From contig CAMFYL010000001.1 of the NCBI GenBank assembly GCA_946002055.1, positions 114,598 through 178,597 on the forward strand: 64,000 nt of DNA, in the 5' to 3' direction. The stretch comes from an uncultured Roseburia sp. GTDB lineage: Bacteria; Bacillota; Clostridia; Lachnospirales; Lachnospiraceae. A program made the translations under genes and the position numbers. Shown piece by piece: positions 54,960 through 63,686 of this stretch. The notes under the pieces were generated by a model. That model made no database searches. It was given only the letters and a program-made list of their open reading frames with translations, and was not told the DNA's origin. Numbering within the stretch: position 1 is the first letter of the stretch; every line of letters begins with the position of its first letter.

Positions 54960-54988
54960 TATCCACATATAATATTTTGATGTGGATA
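54960..54988. repeat. Inverted repeat in the gap after the coiled-coil gene
   Basis: TATCCACAT (54960-54968) and ATGTGGATA (54980-54988) form 9-bp arms around an AT-rich 11-nt loop. It is the clearest element in the 405-nt gap at 54847-55251, which otherwise shows no gene. Confidence 0.45.
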
Positions 54989-55188
54989 AAAACGAAGTTC
55001 ATGGATTATATTTCTGGGGGAAGATACTTCGAAATAATTTTTTTGAGTTTAAATCAATTTTATCAAGGAAAGACCCTAAGGCAGAAAAAATAGCTTCCAG
55101 AGAAAATATATAATGTCACAATGATGTGGTACAGTACCTACCAACATCTCAAGTAATGCTTAATAATCGTCAGTTTTAAACAGAGAAA

Positions 55189-55222
55189 AAAAGCAAATGG
55201 ATGAATTGAAATGTTTGCTTTT
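55189..55222. repeat. Inverted repeat AAAAGCAAA/TTTGCTTTT
   Basis: Nine-bp arms at 55189-55197 and 55214-55222 enclose a 16-nt loop, with A-rich sequence before and T-rich sequence after. It could act as a bidirectional terminator. It lies 30 nt before the HEPN-like gene. Confidence 0.5.
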
Positions 55223-55251
55223 GGATTTGTACAAGAGGTGGATAATGGATT

Positions 55252-55968
55252 ATGAATGAAGAAGAATTGAGAAAATATCTTGATAATAATGAACAAATCA
55301 GTTTGTTGTTGGGAGAAAACGAAAACATTTTGAAGAAGGCTGGGTACAAACCACCTGTCAATAATTTTTCAGTAGATGTAAATAAGAGAATAAGGGTACC
55401 AGCTGGGTATGTCAGGACATCTGGAGAGTTTTTGGATAAATATCATCTAAATGAAATTGTTATTTCTCGTAATATACGAAACAATATTTCATATGCACTT
55501 CAACTCTCTGATTATTATAATTTCTTTTTGAATCGATTTAATGTATGGGGGTCTATTGAGATTATGTTATATAAGCAGGCATTTGTGAATATTATTTCTA
55601 TTATTGAGGCGTTAATTTTAGAAAGTGCAAACAGAATAAATGATTTTTGCAAAAGCTGCTCAAATATTGGCAGATGTAATAAAAACATCAGTAAAACTGA
55701 TAGAAGTAATATGAAACTAGCAGTTGAAAAAATGAATCAATTGGGAATTATGCACTTTGATGAAATTGATAAAAATCGTCTTTTGGAATTGTATGATCTT
55801 AGAAATAAAATACATATAAGATTAAATGAACAAAATGAATTTTTAGATAATAAATACAATAGAAACTTGTATAATGAGACAATTGGTTTCTTGCAGAGGG
55901 TGGATGATTTTTTATGGGAAAACGCAGTTCCTTGTTATAAATCGTGTATGGGTTATGAACCAAAGTAG
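55252..55968 (+). CDS. HEPN-like protein with Cys cluster
   Basis: 238 residues, mostly helical. LYDLRNKIHIRLNE (R184, H188) resembles the R-x4-6-H motif of HEPN nucleases, with only three residues between Arg and His. FCKSCSNIGRC (C133, C136, C142) may be part of a metal site. If HEPN holds, it would be an RNase or an RNA-binding relative. It ends 16 nt before the cyclase-like gene and is likely cotranscribed with it. The region is very AT-rich, unlike the backbone. Assignment is tentative. Confidence 0.6.
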   Translation: MNEEELRKYLDNNEQISLLLGENENILKKAGYKPPVNNFSVDVNKRIRVPAGYVRTSGEFLDKYHLNEIVISRNIRNNISYALQLSDYYNFFLNRFNVWGSIEIMLYKQAFVNIISIIEALILESANRINDFCKSCSNIGRCNKNISKTDRSNMKLAVEKMNQLGIMHFDEIDKNRLLELYDLRNKIHIRLNEQNEFLDNKYNRNLYNETIGFLQRVDDFLWENAVPCYKSCMGYEPK

Positions 55969-55984
55969 AATGGAGTGAATCATT

Positions 55985-56698
55985 TTGACACAAGAAGGTA
56001 TTAGAGGCGGAGAACACTATATAGCGTTTTTAGATGTTTTGGGATTTAGAGATAGGCTGACATCACAATTTGATTTATGTGAAATTTCTAATATATTTGA
56101 ACATATAAAGTCTATACGAAATAATACAATAAAGAATCGCGAAATTGTTGAGGAATATGATTTGGCTGTTTCTAAATCTATGATAAGAATAATGTCAGAT
56201 AGTATTGTTGTTGCGGTTTCGACGGTGTTTGAGGACTCATTGAGCATTGTGGCAGAAATATGTATGCAAATCCAAGAGGAATTATTGGTAGAAAATCATA
56301 TTTTATTAAGAGGTGCTATTACGAAAGGAGATTTTTATTACGACAATGAGGTGATGTTTGGTCCCGGATTAGTTCGAGCATACCTGATGGAGGAACGTGC
56401 ACAATTTCCTAGAATTATAATAGCAAAAGAACTCGTTACAGAGTATGTAAACAGAGTGGGTACTACTAGAATGACATACATTACTGATTTTTTACTAAAA
56501 GATGAGGATGAATGGTTCTTTATTAATTGTTTCCATCAAGCAAGAGGACTTAATGTGTGGTTAGACTCTGTACTTGCACAGGAAAAGATTTGTGACTCTG
56601 TGAGAACAAAATATCTTTGGTGTAGAAAGTGGGTTAATTATCCAAAGGAATATATAAGAGAATGTTATGCTGAGAATGACTATCCGGGATTATTCTAG
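55985..56698 (+). CDS. Class III nucleotide-cyclase-like protein
   Basis: 237 residues starting at TTG 55985 behind TGGAG. YIAFLDVLGFRDRL places Asp17 like the first metal Asp of class III cyclases (D-I-x-G-F), and RIMSDSIVVAV places Asp72 like the second. HILLRGAITKGDFYYDN, then GPGLVRAYLMEERAQFPRI, follow the widespread uncharacterised family of this type. It could make a cyclic nucleotide signal, or be a cyclase fold used for something else. The HEPN-like gene just upstream would be a natural effector or partner. Confidence 0.6.
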   Translation: MTQEGIRGGEHYIAFLDVLGFRDRLTSQFDLCEISNIFEHIKSIRNNTIKNREIVEEYDLAVSKSMIRIMSDSIVVAVSTVFEDSLSIVAEICMQIQEELLVENHILLRGAITKGDFYYDNEVMFGPGLVRAYLMEERAQFPRIIIAKELVTEYVNRVGTTRMTYITDFLLKDEDEWFFINCFHQARGLNVWLDSVLAQEKICDSVRTKYLWCRKWVNYPKEYIRECYAENDYPGLF

Positions 56699-56899
56699 GC
56701 GTAGATTTTAAAATTAAGCAAAGTCTGTGGGTGATTTATGTAGGGACTGTTACATGGTTGAATTGTTAGATGAGATCTGAAAATGACCGTACAAGGATGA
56801 TGTAAATATTGTAAAGAAATATGGATATTCTTTCGAAATAGAATATTCAGTACTATGTGAAAAACCATTTTAATAAATAAATCAGAGGATAAAATAATC

Positions 56900-57925
56900 A
56901 TGGCAGATACAAAGAAAGAACATTATGTACCAAGATGTTATTTGAGAAATTTTACTTTAGAAAATGAAAAAATACAAGTCTTTGATAAATATAAAGTACA
57001 AGTAAGACCGCAAAATATCATGGATGTAGCTATGGAGAATTACTTTTATGATATTAAGTTTAACGAACTAATAAAATTAGATGAAGAAGATGAAATGGAT
57101 AGGATAAAAGCTGATTTGATGGAAATAGCTCAGGAGAATGATTGGGATAAGATTTTGGATATATTAGATGAGAAGTATATAGAGAAACATTTTTCTTTTT
57201 TAGAAGGTGTCTATAGTAAACTTTTACAAAGATTTATTGAGAATAGTTATAACGGAAATGAGTGGGTGATAAAAAATTGCTTTGCATTTTCAGAGATGGA
57301 CAAGGAGTTAATGTCGTTGTTTATCGCAATACAAATTATAAGGACCAAAACTTTTAGGTGTACTTTGGCGGATACTATCCAGAAATTGTATCAAACTATG
57401 GCGTATAAAATGCAAACGAAGAGTGCAGATATGTTGTCAAAGGATGATTTTGAAGTTGAGGTTAATAGAGATTTTGTGAAACTACAACATAGTAGCATGA
57501 TTTTAGATGAGGAAGTGGCTGTTGAAATGGCGGAGGTGTTGAATGAGCACATATGGGTAATGTATGTAAATAAAACTAATACACCATTTTATACATCAGA
57601 TACTCCAGTTGCAAATATTCCACATAAGTACGATGAGTATATGAGTTATGGAGGGTTGCGATCGGAGGGAATTGAGATAGTTTTTCCACTCACGCCTAAT
57701 CTAATGATAGGAATGTATGAACGGAGTACATATAGTGCAATATTTTCAGATCGACAATTTGTCGTGCTTACAACAAAGGAACAAATAGAGTTTTACAATA
57801 GAGTGCAAGTTATTAACAGCTATAGATGTGTTTTTTCAAGTAATGATAGTTTTGACTTGGCAAAAAGAATGTGTGATGAGAATCCAGACTTAAAACATCC
57901 GCAATCCCGTGTACAAGTAAGTTGA
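56900..57925 (+). CDS. DUF4238 domain protein
   Basis: 341 residues with the DUF4238 start K-E-H-Y-V-P-R-C-Y-L-R-N-F (about 6-18), in which a His and several basic and aromatic residues are invariant in the family. The core continues to PFYTSDTPVANIPH (about 233-246) and GIEIVFPLTPNLMIGMYE (about 262-279). The family is widespread in accessory and defence regions and has no proven activity. An SD is present (AGAGGAT). It stands alone, with about 150-200 nt on either side. Confidence 0.88.
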   Translation: MADTKKEHYVPRCYLRNFTLENEKIQVFDKYKVQVRPQNIMDVAMENYFYDIKFNELIKLDEEDEMDRIKADLMEIAQENDWDKILDILDEKYIEKHFSFLEGVYSKLLQRFIENSYNGNEWVIKNCFAFSEMDKELMSLFIAIQIIRTKTFRCTLADTIQKLYQTMAYKMQTKSADMLSKDDFEVEVNRDFVKLQHSSMILDEEVAVEMAEVLNEHIWVMYVNKTNTPFYTSDTPVANIPHKYDEYMSYGGLRSEGIEIVFPLTPNLMIGMYERSTYSAIFSDRQFVVLTTKEQIEFYNRVQVINSYRCVFSSNDSFDLAKRMCDENPDLKHPQSRVQVS

Positions 57926-58072
57926 TATGGAGGATACATATGAGCAGGACATGCAGGTGCGTGAAGACGAAATTTGAAAGTACGTTATGAAGTTGCCTAA
58001 AGCAGAACTAAGACAGTTGTTGACTTAGCAGATGATTTATACGATTAGGATAAATGAAGGAGACGAAAGATA

Positions 58073-59380
58073 ATGACAGAACAAGATGTTTTCTTTTTAA
58101 ATAAGGACGATGCTATTGAATTTCAAAATAGATGTGTAATTGCTATTTTTTTAGATACACATCCAGATATTAGATTTCTGAAATATATCGATACGAATAC
58201 TTTTTTGGGGATTATTAATGATGTTGAAACTATAATTTACCTGTTTGATACGCCTAAAAGTGGTTCACAAGCTGGATGTGTATTTAGGTCGAGAAATAGA
58301 AGCGTTTCGAAACCTGTACATCAATATATGTTGTTTTCAAAACAGTTTTTGGATGAATATTCAGAATATCGAAGTAATGTATATGAATATATAATGGAAC
58401 ACTTTTTCTCGTATTGGAAAAAATATTTTGGAGGATTATTCATTTCTAAAGAGCCTGAAAGAGAAATGACATTCAAATACAAGCAATGTGCGGAGGAAGG
58501 AAAGAATGACTCAGAATCTGCCACTCGTTTGGGGCAATATTTCAAAGGATTTTTGGATGGTGCATTGGTGTTTTCTAATCCTAAGACGTTTAATGATCCG
58601 TTTGATTGTGATTGTGAGTTACCAGATATAAATTCTAAAATAAATTTGCTGTGGAATGCATTTAACAGCTTAAAGTATAGCGGTCGAGGTTCAACGAGTG
58701 TTAAGAAAGAAGATGTTGAAAAGATACTAAAGGAAGTAGAGAAGGTAGATGGTGAATGTGACAATATAAAAGATGTTATTTGTCGTATCATTGAGGAAGG
58801 AAAAAAAGATGATCGAATAGATAAGACTAAACTAACAAAGCCAGAGACTATTGATGCTATTGTAGAAATGTATAGAAGGATGCTAGATCAGGTACATAAT
58901 TTAAAAGAACGTTTTAGAGTATTTTGTACTGGGGATAAACCGGACGATATATTAATGTGGGGATATTATTGTAACGGAGGAGATGGAGTTTGCTGTAAGT
59001 ATGACAGTAGTGATATAGTTTATGCAATTCTCACAGAAAGAAGAGATTGTATTTGCGTATATGGAAATATTGATTACAAAGAAAACAAGCCACAATACAA
59101 CTATACTACGGATGATTTGGCAGACAATGTATTTGAGTATGTTATGAGGTGTATCTTTACAAAGTATTCTGGTTGGGAACATGAAAATGAATTTAGATAT
59201 GTACTCATGGAAAGTGTGTTTAAGCGAGATCATATTGCTGTTAATTCGGCGGTACAAGAGTATTATTTAGGGTGTAAGGTAGGTGATATGTCATTAACGA
59301 AAAAGTATCTTCTTGCAAAAGGAGTATCGATAAACACATTAGAAAAATCAAAGGATAAGTATAAGTTGATACATTCATAG
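58073..59380 (+). CDS. DUF2971 domain protein with N-terminal extension
   Basis: 435 residues. An N-terminal part (about 1-135, no assignment) precedes the DUF2971 domain (about 145-430), with LGQYFKGFLDGALVFSNPKT, then FNDPFDCDCELPD (about 172-184), MWGYYCNGGDGVCCKYD, and GWEHENEFRYVLME (about 363-376). The family recurs next to defence genes, with no proven biochemical role. The SD is AAGGAGACG. It ends just upstream of the Gabija pair and might be transcribed with it. Confidence 0.85.
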   Translation: MTEQDVFFLNKDDAIEFQNRCVIAIFLDTHPDIRFLKYIDTNTFLGIINDVETIIYLFDTPKSGSQAGCVFRSRNRSVSKPVHQYMLFSKQFLDEYSEYRSNVYEYIMEHFFSYWKKYFGGLFISKEPEREMTFKYKQCAEEGKNDSESATRLGQYFKGFLDGALVFSNPKTFNDPFDCDCELPDINSKINLLWNAFNSLKYSGRGSTSVKKEDVEKILKEVEKVDGECDNIKDVICRIIEEGKKDDRIDKTKLTKPETIDAIVEMYRRMLDQVHNLKERFRVFCTGDKPDDILMWGYYCNGGDGVCCKYDSSDIVYAILTERRDCICVYGNIDYKENKPQYNYTTDDLADNVFEYVMRCIFTKYSGWEHENEFRYVLMESVFKRDHIAVNSAVQEYYLGCKVGDMSLTKKYLLAKGVSINTLEKSKDKYKLIHS

Positions 59381-59477
59381 GGATATATTGATATTAAAAG
59401 GGTGCATATATTTAATACGCTATATATCGTGGATGTTTAAATATGATAATAATATTATGAAAGGAACAGAAGAGAAA

Positions 59478-61439
59478 ATGCGGTTAGTAAACATAAAAAT
59501 CCAAAATTACCGATTGCTTATTAATGCAGAACTGCAAGTAGATGAAAACACTACTTTGATTGTTGGGCGCAATAATACAGCAAAGACATCTTGCGTCGAG
59601 CTAATAGATAAGGTGTTAAAGAATAAAGTATTGTCATATGATGACTTTCCTTTGATTAAACGTAAGTATGCCTATATTCTGTTGGCTCAATTTATGCGTA
59701 ATAAATTATCATTTGAAAAACTATGTGAAAAATTTCCAATTACATCTATCGACTTTATCGTTGATTATTCTTTAGATGATCCAAATATGAATTTAGGAGC
59801 ACTTGCTCCATTTATTATTGACGTAGATGTAGATAGTACTACGGCGATTATTCATGTAGAATATAGCATCAAAATAAGTGAAGAATCTTTGAGAACAATG
59901 TTTGAGTCATGCTTTTCTGAAAATGGTAATTTTAGTTGCAAACTAGAAGATGTCCGTGATGTCTGTATGGCAAATTTCTCAAAATTATTTGGATTAAATA
60001 TATATGCTGTTAATCCAAAAGATGATAAAGAGAGACAATTAAAAGACTACAAGGAACTGACAAATTTATTCCCTTTTTATACTATACCGGCAGAAAGAAT
60101 GTTAGGAGAGAATGGTGACCATAGCAGCAATTCATTGGGAACTTTGATTTCTAGTTATTTTAGTGTCGATGTTGAAAATTTAGATCCTAAAGTGGTGGAC
60201 GAGGTAAAAGAACTTCGTAAAGTAGTAGAGGAAGCTAATATTAATATCCAAAGACAAAGCAATGAACTGTTAGGGAATATTGTAAATAAGGCTGTTGGTT
60301 TTGGATATCCAAATGCAGAAGAACTCCAATTGGGAGTAAATACACGATTACAGATTGATGACCAGATTAAGGATAAAACAGAACTTACATATACATCAAA
60401 TGTAATAGGAGAGTCGCTTCCGAGTTCTCATAATGGGTTGGGATACAAAAACCTTATTAAAATTGAATTTATGCTAGCGGATTTTGCAGAAAAGACTAAG
60501 CAGGGGAACCTTGCATGTATTCCATTATTGTTTATTGAGGAACCAGAGTCTCATATGCATCCACAGATGCAACAAACATTTGCTAGTTATTTGGAGAAGT
60601 TTTTAGATGAGATTTCGGATGTGCATATTCAGACATTTTTGACATCTCATTCAGCACATATAGCGAATACGATTGATTTTTCGCAGATTAGATATGCGCA
60701 AAAAACAGCAAAAGGTGTTATTTATAAGAATCTGAATACTTTTGCTAAAACCAATAGTGCAAACTTGGATTTTATAAAGAAATATCTCACACTCAGTAGA
60801 TGTGATTTGTTTTTTGCAGATAAGATTATTTTTGTGGAGGGAGCATCTGAAAGATTACTCCTTCCGGATATGATAGAAAAATGCAACAAGGAAGGTTTAT
60901 TTGATTCAAAAAAATATAAATTGCCTGCACAGTATTACGCACTGATTGAGATCGGGGGAGCTTATGCAAGTAAGTTTATTCCATTTGTAAATTTTTTGGG
61001 GATTCCTTGTTTGATACTTACAGATATAGATTCGATAAAGAATGGAAAGTCTGCTCTTGTAAGCGAAGGTGATTCCACGTCCAATGCTACTTTGAAGTGG
61101 TGGGTGAGAAGAGTGAAGGAACTTTCAGAAGATGATGCAATTAATTTATCAGATGTAATAGCATTGACAAGTGAGCAAAGAACAATAGAAAAATGTCATG
61201 TAGAATTTCAAGTAAAAGAGAACGAATTATGTGGAAGGTCTTTAGAAGAAGCTATTATAAATGTTAATAGAACACAATACAACTTGACGGGAACAATTGC
61301 AGAAGCGGATTTAAAATTTGCAGAAAAGAGTAAAACGGATTTTGCATTAAACTTAGTGTGTGATAATCCAGAATATATAGTTCCTAAATATATTAAAGAT
61401 GGTTTGGTATGGCTTAATGAACAGAATGTTCTTGTATAG
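59478..61439 (+). CDS. gajA: Gabija GajA-like OLD-family ATPase-TOPRIM endonuclease
   Basis: 653 residues from ATG 59478; the frame runs to 59388, but the homologous part starts with MRLVNIKIQNYRLL. The AAA domain has Walker A as GRNNTAKTS, where the usual Gly before Lys is Ala, then the signature region SSHNGLGYKNLIKIEF, Walker B LLFIEEPESHMHP (about 351-363) and H-loop LTSHSAHI. The TOPRIM domain shows IIFVEGASERLL near residue 452 and LILTDIDSI near 513. With the adjacent UvrD-like gene it forms a Gabija (OLD class 2) pair that blocks phages. Confidence 0.9.
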   Translation: MRLVNIKIQNYRLLINAELQVDENTTLIVGRNNTAKTSCVELIDKVLKNKVLSYDDFPLIKRKYAYILLAQFMRNKLSFEKLCEKFPITSIDFIVDYSLDDPNMNLGALAPFIIDVDVDSTTAIIHVEYSIKISEESLRTMFESCFSENGNFSCKLEDVRDVCMANFSKLFGLNIYAVNPKDDKERQLKDYKELTNLFPFYTIPAERMLGENGDHSSNSLGTLISSYFSVDVENLDPKVVDEVKELRKVVEEANINIQRQSNELLGNIVNKAVGFGYPNAEELQLGVNTRLQIDDQIKDKTELTYTSNVIGESLPSSHNGLGYKNLIKIEFMLADFAEKTKQGNLACIPLLFIEEPESHMHPQMQQTFASYLEKFLDEISDVHIQTFLTSHSAHIANTIDFSQIRYAQKTAKGVIYKNLNTFAKTNSANLDFIKKYLTLSRCDLFFADKIIFVEGASERLLLPDMIEKCNKEGLFDSKKYKLPAQYYALIEIGGAYASKFIPFVNFLGIPCLILTDIDSIKNGKSALVSEGDSTSNATLKWWVRRVKELSEDDAINLSDVIALTSEQRTIEKCHVEFQVKENELCGRSLEEAIINVNRTQYNLTGTIAEADLKFAEKSKTDFALNLVCDNPEYIVPKYIKDGLVWLNEQNVLV

Positions 61440-61450
61440 GAGGTGTATTT

Positions 61451-63196
61451 GTGACTGAAGTAAATGAGAGAACAAATTACCAAAAGGCTAAGGAAGAAGC
61501 AGATAAAATAGAAGCACAGATAATTAGTGTTCTTCAACAAGGAAAAAATTTCCGTGTTGAAGCCGGCGCGGGTTCTGGAAAGACATATTCATTAAACAAA
61601 GTTATTGAATGGATTCAGGATAATAAATGGAATGAGTATCGGCGCAAAAATCAAAATGTTGTGTGTATTACATATACGAATGCAGCGGTAGATGTAATAG
61701 CGGATAGACTCTCAAGTGATTCTTTCATATTACCATCTACCATACATTCATTTGCATGGAATGCAATTAAGCAATATCAGAGTTTTTTACTGAAAATCAT
61801 TAGTGAAAATGAGGATTTGCAACCAAGAGAGGGAGATTTTTCTAAGATTGAGCAAGTGCAATATACTCTAGGACATAGATATCAGGAAAATGGAGTATTA
61901 TATCTGTTCCATGAGGATGTTATAACTTTATTTTCCGTATTGCTTGATAATGTTAAGTTTAGACGAATGTTTGCGGATAGGTTTCCTTTGATTTTGATAG
62001 ATGAATATCAAGATTCGTTTAAACCTATTATGGACAAATTTATTGAATACTTTATTGCTGAAGAGACAGGACCACAGTTCGGTTTTTTTGGAGATGCTTG
62101 GCAGACTATATATCAATCGAATAAGGCATGTGGACAAATAGAGCATGAGAATATTGTGGAAATTAAAAAAGTATCAAATTTTAGATCTGCGAAAAGAATA
62201 GTAGATTTATTAAATGATATACGCCCCGAGTTGCCGCAAGTTTCTGCAATAGACGGTTTTGAGGGGGAAGTAGTTGTTGTTACTTGTGAGGACTATGTAG
62301 GAGAGCGTAGGACAGACAGAAATTTTAAAGGGGATCTTCCGGCCGAAGAATTAAAAGAGAGGATCAGGAATTTAAAAGAACATATTAAAACTAAACATAT
62401 ATCGGATGATGAAAGTCTAAAGATTTTAATGATTACCCATAAAGTGTTGGCATCTCAACAAGGATATGACAAGCTATTGGATATAATTGATAATGGTTTG
62501 CGTGATAAAGAAGATATGTTTTTGATGTTTTTCATGGAAATGATAGAACCAATTTATAGGGCGCTAAAAGAAAATGACATGCAGTTGCTTTTTGATACAC
62601 TTAAACTTAAAAGATATCCTATACAAACAAAAGCTGATAAAGAAAAGTGGAAAGAGTTTTATGAGCACCTACTGAAGGTTCGTAAGCAAAAAACGGTAGA
62701 TGTTTTAAAGGTGGTAATTGAGTCTGGACTTGTATCGGTGCCACCTAATATATCTGCATATTATGATATGTATTTTACGACACCGGATTTGTGTTACTGT
62801 AATACAACAATAAAAAAATTTTTGGATTTGGAATATGAACAATTCTTAGCGGCAATCGATTTTTTGTATCCAGAAGCAGATTTTTCAACAGAACATGGTG
62901 TAAAAGGTGAAGAATATGATAATATAATTTTTGTGATAAGCAAGGGATGGAATCAATATCAATTTGAAACTTATGCGCCGATGATTAAGAACGGTTATCC
63001 ACAGGATAAAGAGACGTCGTATATACGAAATCGCAATCTGTTTTATGTATGTTGTTCCCGCCCCAAAAAGAGACTATTCTTTTTTATTTCGGTGAAGCTT
63101 GAGGATGCGTTTCGCGAATTTTTACGTGGACTTGTCGGCGATGATAATATTATGACTTATGAACAGTATATGGGAACCGATTGGAGAGAATATTAG
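61451..63196 (+). CDS. gajB: Gabija GajB-like UvrD/Rep-family helicase
   Basis: 581 residues starting with GTG 61451 behind GGAGGTG, 11 nt after gajA. Motifs of SF1 UvrD/Rep helicases are clear: AGAGSGKT (about 36-43), VVCITYTNAAVDVIADRL (motif Ia), ILIDEYQDSFKP near residue 184, FFGDAWQTIYQ near 216, HGVKGEEYDNIIFVI near 480, and the closing NLFYVCCSRPKKRLFFFI. GajB partners GajA in anti-phage defence. The protein is somewhat longer than the roughly 500-residue reference GajB. The domain is otherwise intact. Confidence 0.92.
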   Translation: MTEVNERTNYQKAKEEADKIEAQIISVLQQGKNFRVEAGAGSGKTYSLNKVIEWIQDNKWNEYRRKNQNVVCITYTNAAVDVIADRLSSDSFILPSTIHSFAWNAIKQYQSFLLKIISENEDLQPREGDFSKIEQVQYTLGHRYQENGVLYLFHEDVITLFSVLLDNVKFRRMFADRFPLILIDEYQDSFKPIMDKFIEYFIAEETGPQFGFFGDAWQTIYQSNKACGQIEHENIVEIKKVSNFRSAKRIVDLLNDIRPELPQVSAIDGFEGEVVVVTCEDYVGERRTDRNFKGDLPAEELKERIRNLKEHIKTKHISDDESLKILMITHKVLASQQGYDKLLDIIDNGLRDKEDMFLMFFMEMIEPIYRALKENDMQLLFDTLKLKRYPIQTKADKEKWKEFYEHLLKVRKQKTVDVLKVVIESGLVSVPPNISAYYDMYFTTPDLCYCNTTIKKFLDLEYEQFLAAIDFLYPEADFSTEHGVKGEEYDNIIFVISKGWNQYQFETYAPMIKNGYPQDKETSYIRNRNLFYVCCSRPKKRLFFFISVKLEDAFREFLRGLVGDDNIMTYEQYMGTDWREY

Positions 63197-63256
63197 GTGT
63201 GTTCTAAGAGCAAATGCGAAGATATGAGCATATAGTATGTGTTAGGAGATGATAAT

Positions 63257-63592
63257 ATGGCAAAAAGAATTACCTACCCAAACATAGACATGCAACGAAC
63301 CGGAATAAAACTAAAAAACATGCTCGAATCTGCAGGCTATACCCCGCGCATGATTCAAGACTATCTGCATTTATCCTGTGTACAGCCGATTTATCGTTGG
63401 TACAAGGGCAAGATATTACCATCTGTAGATCATCTGTTTATGCTTAGTGAATTGCTGAATGTTCACATGGAAGAATTCTTGGTAAAGAAGAATGTAGTAC
63501 CGGTGATATACGATATGGAGCAACGTTATTCTCGGGATGCACAGCAACGATTTATCACATATTACAAGAAAATATATCAGTCAGTGGCATAG
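63257..63592 (+). CDS. Small XRE-type HTH protein, copy C
   Basis: 111 residues from ATG 63257, behind TTAGGAGAT. The HTH has IDMQRTGIKLKNMLESAGYT, then QDYLHLSCVQPIYRWYKGKI and DHLFMLSELLNVHMEEFLV, matching copy B at 46.2 kb. The C-terminus is basic and aromatic (AQQRFITYYKKIYQ). It borders the defence-like island downstream, as copies A and B do upstream. Confidence 0.85.
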   Translation: MAKRITYPNIDMQRTGIKLKNMLESAGYTPRMIQDYLHLSCVQPIYRWYKGKILPSVDHLFMLSELLNVHMEEFLVKKNVVPVIYDMEQRYSRDAQQRFITYYKKIYQSVA

Positions 63593-63626
63593 ATGGCTTT
63601 GGACTAACCGTCCAATGAAAATACTA

Positions 63627-63686
63627 TTGACAAATGCTATCCTCTTATCATAACCCGCAAAGAGATTATGGTAGGAGGATATTTTT
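63627..63686 (+). promoter_or_regulatory. Terminator hairpin with nested promoter and SD (after HTH C)
   Basis: TATCCTCTTATCATAA (63638-63653) and TTATGGTAGGAGGATA (63666-63681) form a 16-bp stem with two G-U wobbles, followed by five T and ATG 63687. TAGGAGG in the 3' arm is the SD. TTGACA (63627-63632) is a consensus -35; the best -10 (CATAAC at 63649-63654, 16-nt spacer) lies at the end of the 5' arm. Confidence 0.65.

Noticed and set aside
57939..58072. Short frames in the gap between the DUF4238 and DUF2971 genes
   Set aside because: An ATG at 57939 gives only about 16 codons and stops are frequent in all frames. It looks like decayed sequence with no identifiable parent.
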